DNA from: Anaerolineales bacterium
Lineage (GTDB): Bacteria > Chloroflexota > Anaerolineae > Anaerolineales > UBA4823
Assembly: GCA_020853835.1 (NCBI GenBank)
Contig: JADYYC010000438.1
Coordinates: 1-6,452 of the forward strand
DNA length: 6,452 bases
Reading direction: 5' to 3'
Position 1 is the stretch's first letter, and each line of letters opens with the position of its first letter. The translations under genes and the position numbers were made by a program. Below, in pieces: positions 1-4,861 of the stretch. Under the pieces are notes generated by a model that had not been told where the DNA came from, did not search any database, and saw nothing but the letters and a program-made list of their open reading frames with translations.

Positions 1-985
1 CTTGAGCGCGCGCCGTTTCGCGTTCGCTCATGCGCATCGCCTGCTCGATGATGCGCTCCGAATCCTCGGGCGAAAACCCGGTCCGGCTCAGGGTCTCTGA
101 AAGCTGGTCCATTTGCGCTTGAATGTGTCTGGTGACCTCTTCCATCTGCTGCGAAATTTGAGCTTCCACCTGGCGCGCGATCTGCTCGTTGTAATCTGCC
201 ATCTGTGGACTTCCGGGTTTCCAGCCCGTCTCCCGGCCACCTTCGAGCGCGGTCAACACGACCTCCCCTCCGGCTTCGATCCTGAATTCAACTGACCCGT
301 CTCCCAACTCCAATTCGACCCGCTCCTGATCATAGCGGCGCGGTTGGGGCGGCAGGTCGACCTGGATCGAACAGGCACGGCTCAGCAGGCTCAGCCGCAG
401 CCCCGCCCCGACTGGCAGGCTGCATTGCACGTCGCCCTGGGCCGTCACCTGGTAGTTCTCTCCCTCCAGCGAGCTAAGCAGCAGGCGAGCGTCGCCGTTC
501 GCTTTTGCTCTGACTTCGCCGCGCACGCTTTGCAGCGTCAAATTGCCCTGCACCTGTCCGAGGTGCACGCTGCCCTCCACCTGGTCGGCCTTGAGGTCTC
601 CCTGTACCAGGCCGATCTCCAAGTCGCCTGTCAGGCTGCTGGCAGATACGTCGCCGTTGACCTGATCAAGCCGTACCCCGGCGACGTTGCGCAGTTTTAG
701 CTGCCCCTGCACCAGCCTGAGGCTGGCGGCCTCTTCGAGCAGCTTGATCTGGACGTCGCCCTGGACGGTATCGACTTCCAGGGCGGTACCGTAGGGCAGG
801 CGCATCTCGCAGTCCCCCCGGCAGCTCAGCCGTATCGTGTCCTCGGCTTCGCTCAAATCCAGCGATTGGGGGTCTGCGTGGATCGCCACCTGCGGCAGGT
901 CCCAACCCTTGACGCGCAGGTCGCCCTGGATGGTACCCAGGATGCAATCCGGCGCCAGGCTGGTTTGGATGATCTGACGGGTCAT
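1..985 (-). CDS. DUF4097-like beta-repeat protein with coiled-coil tail (partial, runs off the window)
   Basis: The reading frame opens at ATG 985-983 and stays open to base 2 (328 codons visible, no stop), so the C-terminus lies outside the window. The start is supported by a GGAGG six bases upstream and by the one-base gap after the stop of the DUF2089 gene. There is no signal peptide or membrane segment, so it should be cytoplasmic. Residues about 19-185 are built from short repeats of the form [VIL]-x-G-[DENQS] followed by a small beta strand, mostly every nine residues between 92 and 165. This is the pattern of the beta-helical DUF4097 / YvlB-LiaX C-terminal fold. Residues about 262-328 are charged and Gln/Glu-rich with few helix breakers, and look like an amphipathic helix or coiled coil that may oligomerise. 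The molecular role is unknown. In YvlB/LiaX proteins this fold is tied to the envelope-stress response; using that here is inference. A bactofilin-like scaffold is an alternative reading of the beta repeats. Confidence 0.75.
   Translation of the reverse strand, partial: MTRQIIQTSLAPDCILGTIQGDLRVKGWDLPQVAIHADPQSLDLSEAEDTIRLSCRGDCEMRLPYGTALEVDTVQGDVQIKLLEEAASLRLVQGQLKLRNVAGVRLDQVNGDVSASSLTGDLEIGLVQGDLKADQVEGSVHLGQVQGNLTLQSVRGEVRAKANGDARLLLSSLEGENYQVTAQGDVQCSLPVGAGLRLSLLSRACSIQVDLPPQPRRYDQERVELELGDGSVEFRIEAGGEVVLTALEGGRETGWKPGSPQMADYNEQIARQVEAQISQQMEEVTRHIQAQMDQLSETLSRTGFSPEDSERIIEQAMRMSERETARAQ
491..712 (-). repeat. Degenerate 27-base coding repeat (nine-residue beta-helix turns)
   Basis: Residues 92-165 of the partial protein repeat a V-x-G-D-like turn at residues 92, 101, 109, 118, 127, 136, 145, 154 and 162, so the spacing is nine residues with two eight-residue steps. 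At DNA level this gives recurring GTCGCCCTG-like blocks on the plus strand. The repeats are diverged, so this looks like an old structural repeat and not a recent expansion. Confidence 0.7.
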
Positions 986-986
986 C

Positions 987-1373
987 TCAAGCCTCCGTTT
1001 CTCGTAAAAGGCGCATGGCTTCTTCGGCGCTGATCGCGCCGCTGTCCAGGTCTTCCAGGATACGCTGGCGCTCCTGGTCGGTGAGCCCGGCTGGCTCGTC
1101 ATCTCCACCCGGCTCATACCCCAGGGCGCGGATCACTTCGTGCAAACGGTTGCGGATGGTGGGGTAGGAAAGCCCAATTTCCTCGCCCACGCGTGTGATC
1201 TTGCCTTCGCAGCGCACGAAAGTCACCATGAAATTGAGTTGCTCCTGGGTCAGGTTGCTGAACAAGCCGCTCGAAAAACGGCCTTCATAGGCAGTGTCGC
1301 AATCGCGACAGTAGATGCGGGTCACCGTCAGTTCGCCCCCACACAGCGGGCAGCGGTTTGGAATCGGTTGCAT
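987..1373 (-). CDS. DUF2089 family zinc-ribbon/HTH regulator with SHOCT-like tail
   Basis: This is a 128-residue protein when started at ATG 1373, which has GAGGA four bases upstream. An in-frame GTG at 1409 would add 12 residues, but it directly abuts the -10 box and lies upstream of the predicted transcript start, so I reject it. Residues 8-25 form a zinc ribbon with Cys pairs CPLC (8, 11) and CRDC (22, 25). Residues about 44-85 form a helix-turn-helix; the segment with GKIT, VGEEIGLSYPTIRNRL is typical of DUF2089 and of sigma-factor-like HTHs. Residues about 98-125 (LTDQERQRILEDLDSG, AISAEEAMRLL) match the SHOCT-like helix-turn motif that also starts YvlB/LiaX proteins. It probably binds DNA, and may act as a transcription regulator of its own operon. 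The dyads at its promoter fit this but do not prove it. Family call is firm; function is inferred. Confidence 0.87.
   Translation of the reverse strand: MQPIPNRCPLCGGELTVTRIYCRDCDTAYEGRFSSGLFSNLTQEQLNFMVTFVRCEGKITRVGEEIGLSYPTIRNRLHEVIRALGYEPGGDDEPAGLTDQERQRILEDLDSGAISAEEAMRLLRETEA
992..996 (-). promoter_or_regulatory. Ribosome binding site of the beta-repeat gene
   Basis: GGAGG on the minus strand ends six bases before the ATG at 985. It lies inside the last codons of the DUF2089 gene, which fits translational coupling of the two genes (stop TGA, one base, ATG). Confidence 0.8.
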
Positions 1374-1377
1374 AGCG

Positions 1378-1382
1378 TCCTC
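1378..1382 (-). promoter_or_regulatory. Ribosome binding site deciding the DUF2089 start
   Basis: GAGGA on the minus strand sits four bases before ATG 1373. It favours this start over the GTG at 1409, which has no such site. Confidence 0.7.
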
Positions 1383-1390
1383 GTTAAAAT

Positions 1391-1405
1391 CAAGATCCAA
1401 TCTTG
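1391..1405 (-). promoter_or_regulatory. Perfect 6+3+6 dyad at the predicted transcript start (operator or 5' hairpin)
   Basis: The 15 bases read CAAGAT-TGG-ATCTTG on the minus strand, a perfect inverted repeat with a three-base centre. It begins about where the transcript should start (near 1403) and ends nine bases before the ribosome site. It could be an operator half-site pair or a short hairpin at the 5' end of the mRNA. Confidence 0.5.
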
Positions 1406-1442
1406 TCACATTATATCTCAGTATTCAATAATGTCAAGATTG
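1398..1442 (-). promoter_or_regulatory. Inverted CAATCTTG / CAAGATTG pair bracketing the promoter
   Basis: An exact eight-base inverted repeat occupies 1398-1405 and 1435-1442, separated by 29 bases. The distal arm overlaps the -35 box and the proximal arm overlaps the transcript start, so a protein bound at both arms would block RNA polymerase. With 1391-1396 there are three copies of the half-site CAAGAT/ATCTTG. The likeliest candidate to bind here is the DUF2089 protein encoded just downstream, by inference. Confidence 0.5.
1410..1437 (-). promoter_or_regulatory. Consensus sigma70-type promoter for the DUF2089 operon
   Basis: On the minus strand TTGACA (1437-1432) is followed after 16 bases by TATAAT (1415-1410). 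Both hexamers are perfect matches to the housekeeping consensus. Transcription should start near 1403, giving a leader of about 30 bases before ATG 1373. It lies in an AT-rich gap in otherwise GC-rich DNA, which further supports it. Confidence 0.85.
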
Positions 1443-1447
1443 TGTTG

Positions 1448-1481
1448 AGAATTATTGATATATATTTTAGAATTATTGATA
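1448..1481. repeat. Two 13-base direct repeats with a 21-base period upstream of the promoter
   Basis: AGAATTATTGATA occurs exactly at 1448-1460 and 1469-1481. The 21-base period is two helical turns, so both copies face the same side of the DNA. The centres fall near -51 and -72 from the predicted start. An inverted core copy, TCAATAAT, lies at 1425-1432 within the promoter. They may bind an activator or act as an AT-rich UP element. Confidence 0.55.
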
Positions 1482-1491
1482 GGGCCTGGCT

Positions 1492-3144
1492 TTATGGGCT
1501 TGGGTTGGGGGTTTCCTGGATTTCCGGGGTGGGGGTGTGAACCGGAACGCGGTCGGTGCGTATCCAGCTTGCCGCGTTCGAGCAGGTGCAGGCTGTGACC
1601 ACCTGCGCGTGGCGGTTGAGCGTCCCGAGATAGATCTGGCTGCCGTTGTGAGCCGTCCAGCCCTCCAAGTTGAAGGCCAATATGCCGCCCCAGCCCTCGG
1701 CTGGCATCCACTCACCATTATATTTGCGCGCCAGGTGAATATGCGTTCCGGTGGCCGAGCCCCCTTCGCAGGACGGGTGCCCGATCCGGTCTCCCCGTTT
1801 GAGGCTCGCCCCAAGCGGAACGCGTCCATCGCTCCCAACGTGCAAGTAGAAGACATTCCAGCCCGTGCGTTCATCACCGTCGCCATCCAGGTCGAGCATC
1901 ACCTGCCCCTCCTCGGAGCGCACGACCACCCCGTCCGCTACAGCCGTGGCCCAGCGATCGCTCGGCACACATCCCGAGGTTTTCGAAGGCGGGGCGAAAT
2001 CCAGCGCAGCCAGCGGTTCGCCGTTGCCCCAGCCGGCGTGCGGGCCGCCGGTCAGCGCCCAGACATCGCCCGGTTCGAAGGGCAGCAAAAACTCCGGCTG
2101 GGTCAGGCTGCCCTCTATGTGCGGCGCAGCCGTCCAGGGATCGCCAAACAGCTCCCGGTAGGTCGCCGCCAGACCTTCGGGCGAGATCGCCCGGGTGTAC
2201 GCTTCCCCTTCCAACAGGGCGTTGAAATACTGGTGCAGGCTGATCGAGGCCGCGTTCTGCCACGGATCTACCCTCTCCAGCCGCCCGCCCTGCAGCTCGA
2301 TTTCTCTTAACCGGTTGCCGCGGAAGCGGTAGTAACCGTCATTGAGCAGGTTGGCTGCCCAGGCGAGCTGCAAGAACAAGCCTTTGCGGTTCCAACCGCG
2401 GGCGCCGAGCGGGTAATCCGTTATCGATTCTTCCAGGAACGGCTCAGAGAGCGCTTTCGACTGGTATTCGAGCAGCGCCAGCAACAGGCGCGGGCTGATG
2501 CTGTAGTTATGCGCGACCAGCTCCACGATCTCGCCTCCGCTGCGGTTGGCCTTCGAGACATAGCCGTGGTAATTCTTCAGCCACCCGGGGCGCGCGTTGA
2601 CAAACGCCGCCGTGTCGAAATCGACCTGGGCTGGCCCGTTGACGAACAGGCTATCGGGTATGATCTGGTAGGGCGATCCCCACAGCGGCAAATAGTAAAT
2701 CGGGATCTTCATCGGCATCCCCGGCGGCATGGTCGTGGCATCGCGGGGGATGAAGGGGTTGGCTTCCAAAATTTCATTTACGGATGTGTTGAACCTCACC
2801 GCCAGGCCGGGGAGCGTGTCCCCCGTCTGGGCGGTGTAATCGACCAGCTCGCCGGGAGCATAGCGCGGGCGCTCGGCGTAATAAGACGTCGCGGTCGGCA
2901 GGGCCTGCGCCGCCTCTCCGCCCCCCTGGAGCGGCTGGGCTCCTTCGACGGCGGATGGCGCGCCTGCCCCCAGGTCTGCGGCAGGCTGGCAGCCAGATGT
3001 CAGGAGCGCGGCTGTCACCAGGACAGCCGCCAGCAGGTCGTTCAGAAATTTTCTGTTGAAACGCAGGGTAGTCGTCCGGTGAAATAAGCGCCTGAGGCGA
3101 GAATTAAAGGGCGTTGCGCCGGACATCGCGCTATGGGTCCGCAT
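1492..3144 (-). CDS. LysM / lysozyme-like / M23 metallopeptidase lipoprotein (paralogue 3 of the array)
   Basis: This is a 550-residue exported protein, the last of the three tandem paralogues. A basic N-region is followed by a hydrophobic stretch ending in LLTSGC, so Cys52 is the likely lipidated residue; position -3 is Thr, slightly off the lipobox consensus. Residues about 102-148 are a good LysM motif (GDTL, LAVRFNTS, ILEAN, PGMPMKIP) for glycan binding. Residues about 158-355 are the conserved helical domain with SPRLLLALLEYQS. Residues about 362-500 are the M23 domain: His369 and Asp382 (H-x12-D), His435 in FYLHV, and His468/His470 in THIH. All expected zinc and catalytic residues are present, so it should cleave peptide bonds in or near peptidoglycan outside the membrane. 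Cys392 and Cys459 are conserved in all three paralogues and may pair. The tail has CTC (519-521) and a Thr/Pro-rich end. The start overlaps the upstream gene by 14 bases; ATG 3126 (Met7) is an alternative, and neither has a clear ribosome site. No terminator is visible after the stop. Confidence 0.88.
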   Translation of the reverse strand: MRTHSAMSGATPFNSRLRRLFHRTTTLRFNRKFLNDLLAAVLVTAALLTSGCQPAADLGAGAPSAVEGAQPLQGGGEAAQALPTATSYYAERPRYAPGELVDYTAQTGDTLPGLAVRFNTSVNEILEANPFIPRDATTMPPGMPMKIPIYYLPLWGSPYQIIPDSLFVNGPAQVDFDTAAFVNARPGWLKNYHGYVSKANRSGGEIVELVAHNYSISPRLLLALLEYQSKALSEPFLEESITDYPLGARGWNRKGLFLQLAWAANLLNDGYYRFRGNRLREIELQGGRLERVDPWQNAASISLHQYFNALLEGEAYTRAISPEGLAATYRELFGDPWTAAPHIEGSLTQPEFLLPFEPGDVWALTGGPHAGWGNGEPLAALDFAPPSKTSGCVPSDRWATAVADGVVVRSEEGQVMLDLDGDGDERTGWNVFYLHVGSDGRVPLGASLKRGDRIGHPSCEGGSATGTHIHLARKYNGEWMPAEGWGGILAFNLEGWTAHNGSQIYLGTLNRHAQVVTACTCSNAASWIRTDRVPVHTPTPEIQETPNPSP

Positions 3145-4831
3145 CGGTGCGGGTGATAAAGGTTTTGTAGTTGCTGCAGGTGCAGGCTTCCAGCGTGACG
3201 TCGCCGCGCGTCAGAGTCCCTTTGTAAGCCAGCGGCCCGCTCTGGGCAACCCAGCCGCCCAGGTTAAACGGCAGCGGGCCGTCTGCCGGCACCCATTCGC
3301 CGTTGAACTTGCGGGCGAAGTGCAGGTGCGTGCCGGTTGACACGCCCCCCTCGCACGAGGGATGACCGAGCTGGTCTCCGGTGGCCACCCAGGTCCCGAG
3401 TTGAACCCGTCCCTTCTCCGCCAGGTGGAGATAAACCAGCACCCAGCCGGTTTGTTCGTGACCATCGCCGTCCAGGTCCAATACCACCAGCCCCGGGCCG
3501 GTGCGCACCACCAGCCCGTCTGCCGCCGCAACCGCCCAGGCCTGGGTCTCGACGCACCCCGATTCAGCCGCCCCGGGCGCAAAATCCAGCGCCGCGTAAG
3601 CCCCGTCATGCTCCCACGCGCCATGCGGACCGCCGGTGTAGCTCCAGGTCCAATTGCGCCCAAAAGGCAGGATCAACGGGGGTTGGACGATCCCGGGCGG
3701 ATACAGCGGCTCCACCCGCCGGGCGCGCTCCCAGGGGTCGCCGAACATCAGCGCGTGCAAGGCGGGGAAGCCGGTCTCGACATCCATGGCGGCCAGCCAC
3801 TCGGCGCTGTCGTAAAGCTGGGCGAAGTAGTACTGCAGGGCGGCTGTGCCGGCGTTCAGATCGGGCGCAAGGCGGATTTTTGCGCCGTCTGAGAAGCGGA
3901 TATCGGTCATCCTCCCTTCACGGTAGGCGTAATACCCGATCGAAAGCTGGTTGACCGCCCACACAAGCTGGTTGTAGAGCCCCTTTTCTCTGAGGTCGAT
4001 CCGCCCGAGGGGGTACTCCCGCTGGCTCGGGCTTTCCGGGCTGCCGTAAACCCAATGGCTGTGAAATTCGAGCAAAGCCAGCAACAGGCGCGGGTTGATC
4101 GAATTCTCGAGCGCCACGCGCTCCACAATTTCGGCGCCGGTTTTATTGCCGGTGCTCTTGTGCCATTCGCGGAAAGAGGTCAGGTAGCCGCCGGTCTGGT
4201 TGGCGTAGCCGACCGTGTCAAAATCGACCGCGGAGGGTGAATAAACCACTTCGCTGTCCGGCATGATCTGCCGCGAAGAAGTCGTATTGGTCAGGCGTTT
4301 GGGGATGATCAATAATTGGCCCGGGTTGATAAAACCCGTTTCATTGATCGGCTCGGGCGAACTGATCTCCTCCGGCTTGACCCCGAACCGCACCGCTACC
4401 ACGCGCAGGCTGTCGGCTGCCTGGGAGTAGTACAGGATCGGGGCGTTGTCCACCACGTAGACTTCGGGTGTATAGGTGGCTGTGGGAAGGATCGGCAGAC
4501 CGGGGGTAGGGGTGTTTGTTTGGAGCGGGTTCTGGAGCAGCGCTTCCAGGGTCGACGACAACATTGGAAGTTCGAGCGGCGCAGGCTCCGGCGTGGGCGG
4601 GTCGTCGAGCGGTTGGCCCCCGCTGCCAGTTCCGCCCGCCTCCACGGGCGGCAGAAAAGCCGCCTGGGTGGGCGGAGCGCTGGGGGGCACCCAGTAGCCG
4701 CCGCTCACGGCACAGGAGCTCAAAAGCAGAACGGAAAATACGTACCAGACAAATCGTTGAAAGTGCTTCAGTGTCAGTCCTTTATCTTGATCGGGCGGGC
4801 CTGTCAGGATGCGCTTCCTTTTCACAACCAT
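3131..4831 (-). CDS. Degenerate-LysM / lysozyme-like / M23 metallopeptidase lipoprotein (paralogue 2)
   Basis: This is a 566-residue exported protein, the middle member of the array. After an unusually long N-region, VLLLSSC gives a good lipobox with Cys40 as the lipidation site. A Pro/Gly/Thr-rich linker covers about 41-125. Residues about 129-178 align with LysM but have lost the GD[TS]L signature (AADSL instead) while keeping VAVRFGV and NPGQLLIIP, so glycan binding may be altered. The helical domain (about 188-390) contains INPRLLLALLEFHS. The M23 domain (about 396-530) has His403, Asp416, His469 and His502/His504, all intact, plus DLDGDG at 452-457. Cys426/Cys493 match the other paralogues and CTC is at 550-552. 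The start is the most upstream possible ATG, since an in-frame stop lies 9 bases before it; GGAGGG lies 15 bases upstream, which is long. The gene follows the first paralogue by 30 bases. A cell-wall endopeptidase role is inferred from the family. Confidence 0.88.
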   Translation of the reverse strand: MVVKRKRILTGPPDQDKGLTLKHFQRFVWYVFSVLLLSSCAVSGGYWVPPSAPPTQAAFLPPVEAGGTGSGGQPLDDPPTPEPAPLELPMLSSTLEALLQNPLQTNTPTPGLPILPTATYTPEVYVVDNAPILYYSQAADSLRVVAVRFGVKPEEISSPEPINETGFINPGQLLIIPKRLTNTTSSRQIMPDSEVVYSPSAVDFDTVGYANQTGGYLTSFREWHKSTGNKTGAEIVERVALENSINPRLLLALLEFHSHWVYGSPESPSQREYPLGRIDLREKGLYNQLVWAVNQLSIGYYAYREGRMTDIRFSDGAKIRLAPDLNAGTAALQYYFAQLYDSAEWLAAMDVETGFPALHALMFGDPWERARRVEPLYPPGIVQPPLILPFGRNWTWSYTGGPHGAWEHDGAYAALDFAPGAAESGCVETQAWAVAAADGLVVRTGPGLVVLDLDGDGHEQTGWVLVYLHLAEKGRVQLGTWVATGDQLGHPSCEGGVSTGTHLHFARKFNGEWVPADGPLPFNLGGWVAQSGPLAYKGTLTRGDVTLEACTCSNYKTFITRTDADP

Positions 4832-4846
4832 GTCAACCGGTCAAAA

Positions 4847-4852
4847 CCCTCC
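4847..4852 (-). promoter_or_regulatory. Distant Shine-Dalgarno sequence before paralogue 2
   Basis: GGAGGG lies in the 30-base gap after the stop of paralogue 1, but 15 bases from ATG 4831, about twice the usual distance. No closer in-frame start codon exists, because TGA occupies the codon at 4843-4841. Translation may rely partly on coupling to the gene before it. Confidence 0.4.
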
Positions 4853-4861
4853 CCGCTTCGT

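Noticed and set aside
666..947. Minus-strand 93-codon frame as the gene after DUF2089
   Set aside because: It is a different frame inside the longer beta-repeat gene, which has a ribosome site, an ATG one base after the DUF2089 stop and clear protein repeats.
1374..1409. GTG at 1409 as start of the DUF2089 protein
   Set aside because: It directly follows the TATAAT box and would precede the transcript start; ATG 1373 has a ribosome site and begins just before the zinc ribbon.
1448..1481. CRISPR-like repeats
   Set aside because: Only two 13-base copies with an 8-base gap; too short and too few for an array.
1482..1494. Terminator after the LysM/M23 array
   Set aside because: No GC-rich stem followed by a T-run is present after the stop at 1492, so read-through into the next operon is possible.
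1537..2310. Plus-strand open frame of 257 codons
   Set aside because: It is antisense to the conserved M23 region of paralogue 3; similar antisense frames recur at the same place in the paralogues because they mirror the real gene.
3131..3144. Frameshift joining paralogues 2 and 3 into one gene
   Set aside because: The downstream frame begins with its own signal peptide and full domain set, so the 14-base overlap is a normal operon junction.
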